Source: Pontibacter roseus DSM 17521 (GTDB lineage: Bacteria > Bacteroidota > Bacteroidia > Cytophagales > Hymenobacteraceae). Taken from it: a DNA stretch of 64,000 nt. Below are positions 17,058 to 26,196 of this stretch, piece by piece. The stretch lies in the NCBI RefSeq assembly GCF_000373265.1, contig NZ_KB890762.1:568833-632832 (forward strand), read 5' to 3'. Within the stretch, counting starts at the first letter, position 1. Every line of letters starts with the position of its first letter. A program made the position numbers and the translations under genes. The notes under the pieces are model-generated. The model worked only from the letters and a program-made list of their open reading frames with translations, did not search any database and had not been told where the DNA came from.

Positions 17058-18512
17058 ATGAAGTATGATGTCATAGTAATTGGCTCCGGCTTTGGGTCAC
17101 TCACGGCTGCTGCTTTGCTTGCTAACCGCGGGCTTCAGGTATGCGTGCTGGAACAGGCCAAGTATCCAGGTGGCTGCTCCTCGTCCTTCAAGCGCAAAGG
17201 CTACTGGTTTGAAACCGGGGCCACCACCCTGGTAGGCTTGGACGAGCACATGCCCCTGCGCTACCTGCTGGACAAAACAGGTATAGAAGTGCCACTCCGG
17301 AAGCTGGAGGTACCCATGCAGGTATACCTGCCGGATGGACAGGTACTCACCCGGCACAACAACCTAGAGGAGTGGATAGAGGAGGCGGAGCGAGTGTTTG
17401 GCGAGTACCAGCAAAGGCCTTTTTGGGAACATTGCTACCGCATCAGCCAGGAGGTATGGCGCACATCGCTGGGGCAGCTGAGTTTCCCTTTTTCGAATAT
17501 CAAGGATATGCTTCACGCCGCCCGTAGCGCCCGCCCGCACCAGTTGCGGCTGATTACGGCTGCCTTCCGCACCATGGAGGATGTGCTGAAGGCGTATGGG
17601 CTGCTGGAGAACAAGCTATTCGTGGATTTTGTGAACGAACAGCTGCTGATTACTGCCCAAAACCACCTTGGGGAAGTAAACGAGCTGTTTGGCGCCACCG
17701 CTCTCTGCTATACCTTGTATGGCAACTACTACGTGGATGGAGGCCTGATTAACTTGGTGCGGCCGCTGGAACTGTACTTATTGGAGAAAGGCTCCATCAT
17801 ACGCTACAGACAAGCAGTGCAGGAGGTCGTTCCGTTGAAGGAGGGGTATGAGGTGCGTACTATGGGTGATATCTTTCGGAGCCGCTTCGTCATCAGTGGC
17901 ATACCTCTGAACGATACCTTGGGTCTGTTCCAGGATGAGCGACTGCGGAAACGCCTAAGCAGGTATACCTTACCCTCCGAGATGCTGAACGGCGCCTTCA
18001 CGATGGGTCTCGTCATCCGCAGTCAGGAGCCGCGGCAGGTGCTGCACCAGCAGGTGCATGTGCCAGAGGGCTTGCCTTATACCGGGAGTAAAAGCTTCTT
18101 CGTCAGTTTCAGCCACCCCGAAGACACGCAGCGTGCTCCAGCCGGCGAGACCGTAGTCGCCATCAGCACACACGTGCCGGACCCGGTACAGACCTACATT
18201 TCCGACAAAAAACCATTGGAGGAGGCCATCCTGCAGGTGCTGGAGCAGCGCGGGATTCTACGGCGACAGGACATCGTATACCGCGACTCGGCCACGCCCG
18301 GCGCCTGGATTTTCTGGACACAACGGGCATTCGGTATGGTGGGAGGCTACCCGCAGTACAGCCATGTGAAGCCCTGGCAGATGAAAGATGCACGACTTGA
18401 CCACAAAGGGGCGTATATTTGCGGTGACACCGTGTACCCGGGGCAGGGAATCGTAGGCACCTGTCTAAGCGGCATCATCGCGGCGCACAAGCTCCAGCAG
18501 GACCATCTTTGA
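17058..18512 (+). CDS. phytoene desaturase/carotenoid isomerase-like FAD oxidoreductase
   Basis: FAD-dependent oxidoreductase (484 residues) of the CrtI/CrtISO/retinol saturase superfamily. Residues 4-15 carry the Rossmann motif VIVIGSGFGSLTAAALL, followed by LEQAKYPGGCSSSF, the typical second FAD segment. The C-terminal block GAYICGDTVYPGQGIVGTCLSG is the signature of this superfamily. The organism may be pigmented, but no other carotenoid gene is in the window and related proteins act on other polyenes or quinones, so the substrate is open. ATG at 17058. Confidence 0.8.
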   Translation: MKYDVIVIGSGFGSLTAAALLANRGLQVCVLEQAKYPGGCSSSFKRKGYWFETGATTLVGLDEHMPLRYLLDKTGIEVPLRKLEVPMQVYLPDGQVLTRHNNLEEWIEEAERVFGEYQQRPFWEHCYRISQEVWRTSLGQLSFPFSNIKDMLHAARSARPHQLRLITAAFRTMEDVLKAYGLLENKLFVDFVNEQLLITAQNHLGEVNELFGATALCYTLYGNYYVDGGLINLVRPLELYLLEKGSIIRYRQAVQEVVPLKEGYEVRTMGDIFRSRFVISGIPLNDTLGLFQDERLRKRLSRYTLPSEMLNGAFTMGLVIRSQEPRQVLHQQVHVPEGLPYTGSKSFFVSFSHPEDTQRAPAGETVVAISTHVPDPVQTYISDKKPLEEAILQVLEQRGILRRQDIVYRDSATPGAWIFWTQRAFGMVGGYPQYSHVKPWQMKDARLDHKGAYICGDTVYPGQGIVGTCLSGIIAAHKLQQDHL

Positions 18513-18652
18513 TATTTTCCTGCCATACCTGCATACTATACCTGCTGCCGGTGAGTTAAAGGTTCAAGGACTGGCTCGCTATGCTTTAGAGAGCGATAAA
18601 CTCTACTATCATTTTCGTCTAATACACCTGGCAGCATCGGCTGCCATACCTT

Positions 18653-19492
18653 ATGCTGAATCAATTACGCAAGTGGGCTTCACTTTCCCTTCTCTGCCTG
18701 GCCCTTGTTTCCTGCTCCGACGAGGAGGTAAAGCCAGCCAGCAGCCAGGACAACAACCTGGCCATGGGCAACCCAAGCAATGCCGGAACCGGTTTCGATA
18801 ACTTCCTGATAGAGAAGCCACAGTATGCCTTGTCCTACAGCAACTACCGGGGTACGCCTAACTGGGTAAGCTGGCACCTGAGTCCAGACTGGATGGGCAA
18901 TGCTTCCCGTCAGGATGACTTCCGTGGCGACAATACCTTGCCCGCCAGCTTTCAGCGGGTCATCCCCAGCGACTATACCAACAGCGGGTTTGACCGAGGG
19001 CACAACTGCCCCTCAGCCGACCGTACCCGCACAGAGGACGACAACTCTGCCACGTTCCTGATGACGAACATGATTCCGCAGGCGCCTGACAACAACCAGG
19101 AAACCTGGGCCAATCTGGAAAACTATAGCCGCAAACTGGTGGACCAGGGAAATGAGCTGTACATCATCATGGGGAGCTACGGCAAAGGAGGCACCGGGAG
19201 CAATGGCTTCAAAGAAACCTTGGCGGACGGTAAAGTGACAGTGCCCAATCGCATCTGGAAAGTAATTGTAGTACTGCCGCAGGGACATGATGATGTAGGC
19301 CGTATTACGACAAACACCCGCATAATTGCCGTAGATACCCCCAATTCAGTAACCGTCAACCCCGACTGGGGCGGCTACCGCACCACCGTAGATGCCATCG
19401 AGAAGAAAACCGGCCACGACATCCTTTCCAGCGTGCCTGCTGCCATACAAGATGTGCTGGAGGCGCAGGTAGACAAAGGCCCGACTTCCTGA
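18653..19492 (+). CDS. DNA/RNA non-specific endonuclease, lipoprotein (NucA-like)
   Basis: Sugar-non-specific beta-beta-alpha-metal nuclease (279 residues) exported as a lipoprotein. The signal ends at the lipobox LALVSC with Cys21. The active-site motif DRGH is at 114-117 (FDRGHNCPSADR), with the metal-side region TNMIPQAPDNNQETW (138-152), so catalytic His117 and the Asn of the NNQ segment are present. It would degrade DNA and RNA outside the cytoplasm for nutrients or competition. The next gene, convergent and 49 bp away, encodes a NuiA-type inhibitor, which strengthens the assignment to the Anabaena NucA branch. ATG at 18653. Confidence 0.9.
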   Translation: MLNQLRKWASLSLLCLALVSCSDEEVKPASSQDNNLAMGNPSNAGTGFDNFLIEKPQYALSYSNYRGTPNWVSWHLSPDWMGNASRQDDFRGDNTLPASFQRVIPSDYTNSGFDRGHNCPSADRTRTEDDNSATFLMTNMIPQAPDNNQETWANLENYSRKLVDQGNELYIIMGSYGKGGTGSNGFKETLADGKVTVPNRIWKVIVVLPQGHDDVGRITTNTRIIAVDTPNSVTVNPDWGGYRTTVDAIEKKTGHDILSSVPAAIQDVLEAQVDKGPTS

Positions 19493-19500
19493 TGGGACTC

Positions 19501-19510
19501 CAGGTATAGC
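19501..19510 (+). repeat. CAGGTATAGC word, intergenic copy
   Basis: Exact ten-base copy in the 49-bp gap between the convergent nuclease and inhibitor genes. Confidence 0.6.
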
Positions 19511-19541
19511 GAACTAGGTTCTAGCGCATTTCAGCTGCTAA

Positions 19542-19946
19542 TCAAGTCTCGACTACGACGGTCTTGATGCCGGCTATTTCTCCGTTGGGCGTTTTTCCAA
19601 GTATCAGCACCGAGATGCGGTCTTCGCCCACTTTGTACACCTTCACATCCTGTAGCAGTTCCTGCAGCTTTTCCTGCAACTGCCGGAAACGCTGTGCCTG
19701 TTGCTCGCCTTCGGTCCCGTTCTCAGGATTTACTTTGGTCATGTTGCGGAAGAAGTAGTCTACCTCCACCACCTCCAGCGGATATTCGGCCGGCATACCT
19801 GCCAGTTTGCGCACCGTGTCTTCGTTCAGCTTATCGGCAGTATTTTCTTCGTCATAATAGAATTCAAAGGGCTCATCTGTCTCGCTCCTCATGAGAAGCC
19901 CGTTGAAGGCCCTTTTCAGTTCTTCTTCAATCTGTTTCAGTTCCAT
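19542..19946 (-). CDS. nuiA: nuclease A inhibitor-like protein (NuiA family)
   Basis: Cytoplasmic acidic protein of 134 residues matching the Anabaena nuclease inhibitor NuiA (135 residues) in length and pattern, as I remember that sequence. Shared features are a GLLxxSExxxPFE segment (residues 16-28), VVEVDYFFRNMT (about 59-70), a VYKVGED strand and the C-terminal LGKTPNGEIAGIKTVVVET. Glu22 corresponds to the NuiA Glu24 reported to bridge the nuclease metal. The C-terminal Thr, also reported at the active site, is kept. It lacks a signal peptide, so it would neutralise nuclease that stays or misfolds in the cytoplasm. Convergent with the nuclease gene. ATG at 19944-19946. Confidence 0.85.
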   Translation of the reverse strand: MELKQIEEELKRAFNGLLMRSETDEPFEFYYDEENTADKLNEDTVRKLAGMPAEYPLEVVEVDYFFRNMTKVNPENGTEGEQQAQRFRQLQEKLQELLQDVKVYKVGEDRISVLILGKTPNGEIAGIKTVVVET

Positions 19947-20072
19947 GGCTGTTGGTCTGCTTTCAAAAGAGTATATCTTTTCCTGAATTTAATGCCCCGG
20001 TTGCTTATCTTTAGCATGACCGGGGTGATGGTGTTATACGTTACCTGATAAACTATAAACGAAGCTACGCTT

Positions 20073-20945
20073 ATGAAAGCAGAACCGATGCTGAAAGAAG
20101 GTGCTCTGAAAGGCAAAACAATTGTTGTGACCGGTGGCGGCACCGGCCTTGGCCGCTCCATGGTGAAATACTTCCTGGAACTCGGGGCCAATGCCGTTAT
20201 TTGCAGCCGCAAGCAAGACGTGCTGGAGCAGGCTGCGCAGGAACTCATGCAAGAGACAGGCGGACAGGTGCTACCTATTGCGTGCGATGTGCGCAAATAC
20301 AACGAGATTGAAGCCATGCTGCAGGCCACACTGGATAAGTTCGGCCGGGTGGATGTGCTGGTGAACAACGCCGCCGGCAACTTCGTGAGCCCAACCGAGC
20401 GCCTCAGCCACAAGGCCTTTGACGTCATAACGGATATCGTGCTCAAGGGTAGCTACAATTGCACCCTGGCGCTGGGCAAGCATTGGATAGAACAGAAGCA
20501 GGAGGGGACCATCCTCAACATTGTGACCACTTACGCCTGGACCGGCTCTGGCTACGTAGTGCCATCGGCCTGCGCCAAGGCGGGTGTGCTGGCTATGACG
20601 CGGTCGCTGGCATCAGAATGGGCCAAGTATGGCATACGCTCCAACGCCATCGCACCGGGACCATTCCCCACAGAGGGTGCCTGGACGCGCCTGTTTCCGA
20701 AGCAGCTCGCCGATAAGCTGGACCCGGTGAAGCGTATACCTGTGGGGCGCTTCGGCGAGCACCAGGAGCTGGCGAATCTGGCAGCATACCTGGTGTCGGA
20801 TTATGCGGCCTTTGTGAATGGCGAGGTGGTGACGATTGATGGGGGCGAGTGGCTTTACGGTGCCGGAGAGTTCAACGCCTTTGACCAGATACCGCAGGAA
20901 ATGTGGGACGCCATGGAAAAGCAGATGCGCGGAAAAGGGCAATAG
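20073..20945 (+). CDS. SDR oxidoreductase, 2,4-dienoyl-CoA reductase (DECR1-like)
   Basis: Short-chain dehydrogenase of 290 residues, closest in motif pattern to mitochondrial 2,4-dienoyl-CoA reductase. It has the cofactor motif TGGGTGLG (about 20-27), NNAAGNF (about 107-113) and the block YVVPSACAKAGV, where the usual SDR YxxxK tyrosine is replaced by Ser, just as in DECR1 (PSASAKAG). The C-terminal GGEWLYGAGEFN also follows DECR1. It would reduce 2,4-dienoyl-CoA with NADPH during beta-oxidation of unsaturated fatty acids. ATG at 20073; Met6 is an alternative. It is monocistronic in this window. Confidence 0.82.
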   Translation: MKAEPMLKEGALKGKTIVVTGGGTGLGRSMVKYFLELGANAVICSRKQDVLEQAAQELMQETGGQVLPIACDVRKYNEIEAMLQATLDKFGRVDVLVNNAAGNFVSPTERLSHKAFDVITDIVLKGSYNCTLALGKHWIEQKQEGTILNIVTTYAWTGSGYVVPSACAKAGVLAMTRSLASEWAKYGIRSNAIAPGPFPTEGAWTRLFPKQLADKLDPVKRIPVGRFGEHQELANLAAYLVSDYAAFVNGEVVTIDGGEWLYGAGEFNAFDQIPQEMWDAMEKQMRGKGQ

Positions 20946-21105
20946 TAGAAGTTAGCGAGTCAAGAAGACTCAATTGACTGGCTATCCCTTACATATAGTT
21001 GTTAAAACTAAACAGAATCGGCCATACCTGATTTGCTTTTGGCAATGGATGGCCGTTTGCTGTAAAGTTGCACTTTAAGAGACAAGTATCACCCCGACAG
21101 GTTTC

Positions 21106-23001
21106 TTATACCTTCCAATTAGAGTGGAAGTGCTCTCCTGAGGGAGTGTCTTTGCGCCGGTAGGTATGGGCCCCAAAATAGTCGCGCTGCGCCTGAATCA
21201 GGTTGGCAGGTGAGTCGGCCGTGGTATAGCCCAGGAAGTAGTTCAACGCCGCAGACATAACGGGAAGTGCAACCCTATGTTGCATCCCCTGCGACACCAA
21301 ATAGGCGAAATCCTGTTGCCAGCTACGCATACGCCCCGCCACGTCGGGAGCGGTAAGGATACACTGTTGTGTTTTGTAGAGCTCGGCCAGCTCTTCCATC
21401 AATTGGGAACGGATGATGCAGCCGTTGGTCCAGATGCGGGCAATCTCACTGAAGTTGATATCCCAGCTTTGCTGCGCTGACACCTGCTGCATCAGTCTAA
21501 AGCCAATTTCGTGGTTGATATAGCGGGTGGCCTGGTAAGCGTTCTTCAACTGTTTCACAAACTCCTCCTGATTCACATCGATTGATTTAATCTGCTGCCC
21601 ATAGAGCTGTGCCGCCTGCACCCGTTCTGTTTTCATGGCTGACAGCGCGCGCGCCATCACCGCAGCCGATAAGGAGTCGTACGGAACACCATATTCCAAC
21701 GCCACACCTGCCGACCAGCCACCGGTGCCTTTCTGCTCGGCCTGGTCCAGCACCTTGTCCAAGAGCAGTTCTCCATCTTCCTTTTTTCGGAGGATGTCGA
21801 TGGTAATTTCCAACAGGTAACTGCCTAGCCCGCTTGTCTGCCAGCTACTGAAGAGGTCGGCGATTTCAGCAGGTGTAAGCTGGAGCATGTGGCGCAGCAA
21901 ATGATAGGCTTCGGCCAGCGCCTGCATCTCGGCGTACTCAATGCCGTTGTGCACCATCTTCACAAAATGCCCGGCTCCCTCCGGACCCACATAAGTAGTG
22001 CAGGGCTTGCCTGTTCTGTCGCGGGCAGCAATCAGCTCCAGGTATTTCGAAATGAGTTGGTAACCTGCCTTAGGGCCTCCGGGCATGATGGAGGGGCCTT
22101 TGCGTGCGCCCTCTTCGCCACCCGAAATGCCAGTACCCACAAAATGGATTCCTTGGCTGGTGAGCAGCTGGGTCCTTCGGGCTGTATCTTTGAAGTAGGA
22201 GTTTCCGCCGTCTATGACTACGTCGCCAGGTTCCAGCAACGGGAGCAGCGCGTCGATTTGAGTGTCTATTACCCCGGCGTAAATCATGAGCAGCACCTTG
22301 CGGGGCTTCTCCAGCGACTGCACGAACTCATCCAGCTGGTCGAACCCTTTTATGTTGGTGAACGATGGATTTTCCCGGATGACCTGCTCGGCTATACCTT
22401 CTTCCTTGCCCGCGACGTGGCGGTTGAACATGGACACACTGACGCCGTGGCCGGCCAGGTTCAGCGCCAGGCTTTTGCCCATCACGCCTAAGCCAATCAC
22501 GCCGAATTCAGAGAGAGGAATCATATGTTTTATTTTGGTTTCTACTTGATTTACAATCTGCTCCGGGCTCATGGAGACATCTACATGGATGCCATACGCT
22601 GGTTTCTCCAAGGCCTCTAGTTGTGAGTCGAGCAGGACGGGGGGCATGAAGTGTGCATTACGGGCCTGCAGCCGCTCCAGGATAGTGTCTCGTGTCCCGT
22701 CCAGGTATATCCAGGTGATATGGGGAACGGTCATGAGGAGTTTCCGGTAACTTTCTTTAAGAGCAGAACAGGCCACGACAGCGCCGCCGGCCTCTTCCCA
22801 GGCAGGTAGGGCAGCTGCCAGTTCATTTAGCCAGGGCAAACGGTCCTCGTCAGTCAGCGGTACACCCTGGCGCATTATGGCTATACTGGCCGGGGAGTGG
22901 TAGTCGTCTGCATCATAGAAAGGCAATTGCAGCCGCTCAGCCAGCATCAGTCCAACGGTGGTTTTGCCACTTCCCGAAACACCCATCACGATGTATATCA
23001 T
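21106..23001 (-). CDS. gluconokinase / 6-phosphogluconate dehydrogenase fusion
   Basis: Bifunctional protein of 631 residues joining two consecutive reactions of gluconate catabolism. Residues about 1-160 are a GntK-type gluconokinase with P-loop GVSGSGKT (7-14) and the YDADDYHSPASIAIMRQG substrate region. From about 165 to the end is decarboxylating 6-phosphogluconate dehydrogenase. Its features are the NADP motif GLGVMG (170-175), NRH (193-195), GGEEGARKGPSIMPGG (295-309), catalytic Lys348 (HFVKMVHNG) and the C-terminal QAQRDYFGAHTY. No stop or frameshift separates the parts; the junction MIPLSEFGVIGLG is only a few residues long. ATG at 22999-23001. Confidence 0.92.
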   Translation of the reverse strand: MIYIVMGVSGSGKTTVGLMLAERLQLPFYDADDYHSPASIAIMRQGVPLTDEDRLPWLNELAAALPAWEEAGGAVVACSALKESYRKLLMTVPHITWIYLDGTRDTILERLQARNAHFMPPVLLDSQLEALEKPAYGIHVDVSMSPEQIVNQVETKIKHMIPLSEFGVIGLGVMGKSLALNLAGHGVSVSMFNRHVAGKEEGIAEQVIRENPSFTNIKGFDQLDEFVQSLEKPRKVLLMIYAGVIDTQIDALLPLLEPGDVVIDGGNSYFKDTARRTQLLTSQGIHFVGTGISGGEEGARKGPSIMPGGPKAGYQLISKYLELIAARDRTGKPCTTYVGPEGAGHFVKMVHNGIEYAEMQALAEAYHLLRHMLQLTPAEIADLFSSWQTSGLGSYLLEITIDILRKKEDGELLLDKVLDQAEQKGTGGWSAGVALEYGVPYDSLSAAVMARALSAMKTERVQAAQLYGQQIKSIDVNQEEFVKQLKNAYQATRYINHEIGFRLMQQVSAQQSWDINFSEIARIWTNGCIIRSQLMEELAELYKTQQCILTAPDVAGRMRSWQQDFAYLVSQGMQHRVALPVMSAALNYFLGYTTADSPANLIQAQRDYFGAHTYRRKDTPSGEHFHSNWKV

Positions 23002-23167
23002 GTCAACTTGTTTTGTACAGATTCAAGAGCTCAGCGGCTGCTTTACCTAGTGTACGATTATGTTGAAAGGGGTTTACAATTGAAGCGCAGGAGCGAACTC
23101 AGCTGCGCAAGATATAATGCAGCAGCATCCAAATAAGCAGGCTTTTACCCGGGGCTATTTAAAACAA

Positions 23168-23198
23168 AAAGCCCCGCCTGATAACCAAACGGGGCTTT
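23168..23198 (-). terminator. intrinsic terminator after the S46 peptidase gene
   Basis: Stem AAAGCCCCG/CGGGGCTTT (23168-23176 with 23190-23198), loop of 13 bases, followed leftward by TTGTTTT. It is 25 bp after the stop at 23224. Confidence 0.88.
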
Positions 23199-23223
23199 CA
23201 AAATTGGAGAAACTGGGTTAACC

Positions 23224-25551
23224 CTAATCTACCTCGACGGCTTCTTTGGCTTTCTTTTTGGCTTCTTTCTCGGCTTTGCGCTTTGCCTTCTCGGCTCTGC
23301 GTAGCTCCTTCTTCGAAAGTTCTGGCTTGGCAGCCTCCACTTTCTTGCGGGCATCCACTTGCGGCAGGCCAGAAGTGTCATCGGAAACAAGTGTCATCTC
23401 CTGCACCAGGTGGCCGGCTCCTGCGAACTTGTCCACAATGAACAGCATGTAGCGCACATCCACCGAGATGTTGCGCACCTGGTCCGGGTTGTAAGTCAGG
23501 TCGCTCATGGTGCCTTCCCAGTTGCGGTCGAAGTTGGTGCCGATGAGCTGGCCGTTGGCGTTGATGATGGGCGAACCGGAGTTTCCCCCAGTGGTATGAT
23601 TCGACGCGATAAAGGCAACCGGCATCTGGCCATCTACGCCGTAAGGGCCGTAGTCCTTGGCGTCGTACAGTTGCTTCAACTTGGCAGGTATGGCGTAATC
23701 TTCGGCGGCGCCTGAGGCGGCTTTCTCCATGATACCCTCCAAGGTGGTGTAATGCTTGTACTTCACGCCATCTACCGGCTCGTAAGGCTCCACAATGCCA
23801 TAGGCCACACGAAGAGTGGAGTTGGCATCCGGGTAGAACTTGCGGTCCTGCTGCATCTGGCGCAGTCCGGCCACATAGCTTCTGTAAAGCAGGTTCAGGT
23901 TGTCGTTCACCTGCGTATAAGTCGGCAGCACCTGCGTGCGGTAGTACTCGTTGATGCTGTTGGCCAGTTGGAAGCCCACATCATTATTCAATGGATTGGC
24001 TTTGCCCGCTTTGATATCGGCCAGGGCTTTGCGCACGCCTGCCTCTGAGGTGAACAGGGACTTGCTGTATACCTCATCGGCATACTTGCTGAAGTCGCCT
24101 TTGTACTTCTGGCGCACCATTTTGAGGGCCTCCGGATGCAGCTTCTGGTCGATGTCGTTGTAGTAAAGGCTCAACAGGGCCACAAACACCTTCTTGTCGG
24201 TAGGGGCGTTGTAGTTTTTGAAGAAACCGGCTATACCTTTCTCCAGTCGCTCCAGCTGCGCGTTGATTTCCTGCTGTGGCGCCTTCGCCTCCAGCAACTC
24301 GTTCAGCTTGGTAAAGTCGGTGGCGTATTTTATGAGTTCCACACCCTGCGCTGCCTCCAGAATGTAGTCGCGGGAGATGGTGATTCCCTCCAGCGCCTTG
24401 TAGTTCTTCTCAAACTGCGCCATCAAATTGCCATACTGCTGCTTGCGCGCCGCATCGGCTGATGCCCACTGGTTAAACTGCTTCTCCAGTTCCTGCTTGC
24501 GGGCGATGGTGTTGGCTTTGCGCAGGCCGCGGCTCTCGCCAATCCACTTTTTCCAAGCATTGGCCACACTCGCGTGCTTGGCGGCATACTGAATGCGCAC
24601 GGCATCAGACGCTTTCATGTCCTCGTTGAGGATGTTCAGCTTCGTGTCGCGTATCTTGATTTTGGCAGGATTGGACACCTCTTGTATCTCCTGGATGGCA
24701 TGCGAGGTCAGATACTCATTGGTGCGGCCCGGGAAGCCGAAGACCATTGTGAAGTCACCCTCGTTCACGCCGCTGAGCGAGATGGGCAGGTGGTGCTTGG
24801 GCTGGTAAGGCTTGTTGTTGGGCGAGTAATCGGCTGGTTTGTTGTCGGCCCCGGCGTAGATGCGGAAAAGCGAGAAGTCACCGGTATGGCGTGGCCACAT
24901 CCAGTTGTCTGTGTCGCCGCCGAATTTGCCGATGGAGGAAGGCGGAGCGCCCACCAAGCGGATATCACGGAAGGTCTCGGTGATGTACATGTAATACTCG
25001 TTGCCATAGAAGTACGGTCGGATAACGGCATCGTAATGCGTGCCGGCCGTAGACTCCTGGCGTACCTTGGCGATGTTGCGCTGGATAGCCGCTTCACGCT
25101 CGGTCTCTGATGCGTTGGCAGGTATACCCGCCAAAATCTGCTTCGTCACATCGTCCATACGCACGATGAAAGTGGCCGTCAAACCTGGATTCGGGAGTTC
25201 CTGCTGGCGGTTCATCGCCCAGAAGCCCTCCGTCAGGTAATCGTTCTTCACGGAGCTGTGGTTCTGAATCTGGCCGTAACCGCAGTGGTGGTTGGTGAGC
25301 AGGAGCCCTTCAGCGGATATCATCTCACCGGTACAAAAGCCACCGAAAGACACGATGGCGTCTTTGAGGCTGGACTGGTTGATGCTGTAGATATCCTCTG
25401 CAGAGAGCTTCATGCCCTTTTTCTGCATTTCCGACTCGTTGAGCTGCTTTAGGAGCATAGGCAGCCACATGCCCTCATCGGGGCGGGCGGTGCTTATACC
25501 CAGACTCAAGAAAGCAGCGGCAAAAAATGCTACGATGCGTTTGCTAATCAT
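23224..25551 (-). CDS. S46 family dipeptidyl-peptidase, DPP11-like
   Basis: Periplasmic serine dipeptidyl-peptidase (775 residues) removing N-terminal dipeptides from oligopeptides. A signal peptide ends around residue 22 (GISTA). The catalytic region includes TNHHCGYGQ (His88/89) and GNSGSP with Ser658. Arg676 in FDRNW, 18 residues after the catalytic Ser, corresponds to Arg673 of P. gingivalis DPP11, which in that enzyme selects Asp/Glu at P1 (Gly in DPP7), so acidic specificity is inferred. An unusual Lys/Glu/Ala-rich tail of about 35 residues extends the C-terminus. ATG at 25549-25551. Confidence 0.9.
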   Translation of the reverse strand: MISKRIVAFFAAAFLSLGISTARPDEGMWLPMLLKQLNESEMQKKGMKLSAEDIYSINQSSLKDAIVSFGGFCTGEMISAEGLLLTNHHCGYGQIQNHSSVKNDYLTEGFWAMNRQQELPNPGLTATFIVRMDDVTKQILAGIPANASETEREAAIQRNIAKVRQESTAGTHYDAVIRPYFYGNEYYMYITETFRDIRLVGAPPSSIGKFGGDTDNWMWPRHTGDFSLFRIYAGADNKPADYSPNNKPYQPKHHLPISLSGVNEGDFTMVFGFPGRTNEYLTSHAIQEIQEVSNPAKIKIRDTKLNILNEDMKASDAVRIQYAAKHASVANAWKKWIGESRGLRKANTIARKQELEKQFNQWASADAARKQQYGNLMAQFEKNYKALEGITISRDYILEAAQGVELIKYATDFTKLNELLEAKAPQQEINAQLERLEKGIAGFFKNYNAPTDKKVFVALLSLYYNDIDQKLHPEALKMVRQKYKGDFSKYADEVYSKSLFTSEAGVRKALADIKAGKANPLNNDVGFQLANSINEYYRTQVLPTYTQVNDNLNLLYRSYVAGLRQMQQDRKFYPDANSTLRVAYGIVEPYEPVDGVKYKHYTTLEGIMEKAASGAAEDYAIPAKLKQLYDAKDYGPYGVDGQMPVAFIASNHTTGGNSGSPIINANGQLIGTNFDRNWEGTMSDLTYNPDQVRNISVDVRYMLFIVDKFAGAGHLVQEMTLVSDDTSGLPQVDARKKVEAAKPELSKKELRRAEKAKRKAEKEAKKKAKEAVEVD

Positions 25552-25650
25552 GGTTTAGAATAAGAGTTGATTTCAAAAGCCGAAGATAAGCATTAATTCA
25601 GGAATGCGATTCGGAAACCAGGCTGAGGCTGCGGCAGACGCCATACGCTA

Positions 25651-25660
25651 CAGGTATAGC
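25651..25660 (+). repeat. CAGGTATAGC word, intergenic copy
   Basis: Exact copy just before the A-rich side of the terminator at 25661-25702. Confidence 0.6.
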
Positions 25661-25702
25661 CAAAAAAAGACTGGCCAATGCCTTTGAGGCACCAGCCAGT
25701 CT
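25661..25702 (-). terminator. intrinsic terminator of the YkvA-family gene
   Basis: Outer stem AGACTGGC/GCCAGTCT (25668-25675 with 25695-25702) enclosing a second small hairpin TGCCT/AGGCA (25679-25683 with 25687-25691). Leftward it ends in seven T. Confidence 0.85.
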
Positions 25703-25716
25703 GTTATTTAACACCA

Positions 25717-25733
25717 GGTATAGCAGCTATACC
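25717..25733. repeat. inverted pair of the GGTATAGC word
   Basis: GGTATAGC (25717-25724) and GCTATACC (25726-25733) form a perfect inverted repeat with a single-base spacer. It lies between the stop of the YkvA gene (25747) and its terminator. Confidence 0.75.
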
Positions 25734-25746
25734 ATAGCCTTCATTA

Positions 25747-26196
25747 TTAAAGCGTACCGGGGGTAGGAGTGAAGTTTGAGTTGCTCTCCCAGGTTCTGAA
25801 GTTGGTGATTTCCTTTTGGAAGGAATCAATGAACCAGGCCATCAAGCTGATATCATCCAGAAATCCTATAAAAGGTATAAAATCGGGTATGACATCGAGC
25901 GGGGTGACCAGGTAGAGGAGCACGGCTACGCCTACGAGCAGTGATTTATTCGAAACGTTGCGGTAAGAGCCATTCGAATAAGCCTTTACCAGCCGGATGA
26001 AAGTCTGCATGAAGTCCTTCACCTGCGCGAAGCCACTTTTGTTACTGTCCACATCCACCAGTTTGCCATAGGCCGTCGTGAGCAACATGCCCAGTTTGAC
26101 AGGCTTCGACATAAAACCGCCTGCCTTTCCCAAGAACCGCTTGAACATGCTGTGCTGCGAGAGTTGCAGCCCTTTGTTTATCAAATCATTAATCAT
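25747..26196 (-). CDS. YkvA family protein (DUF1232)
   Basis: Membrane-associated protein of 149 residues with the DUF1232/YkvA block LYLVTPLDVIPDFIPFIGFLDD (C-terminal half), in which the repeated Pro-Asp and Asp-Asp residues are diagnostic. The helix before it (VGVAVLLYLV) is a probable membrane segment. Function unknown; members are linked loosely with envelope stress. I place the start at the ATG 26194-26196 (MINDLINKG), because the upstream ATG at 26227 would add an 11-residue Lys/Thr-rich leader not expected for the family. Confidence 0.82.
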   Translation of the reverse strand: MINDLINKGLQLSQHSMFKRFLGKAGGFMSKPVKLGMLLTTAYGKLVDVDSNKSGFAQVKDFMQTFIRLVKAYSNGSYRNVSNKSLLVGVAVLLYLVTPLDVIPDFIPFIGFLDDISLMAWFIDSFQKEITNFRTWESNSNFTPTPGTL

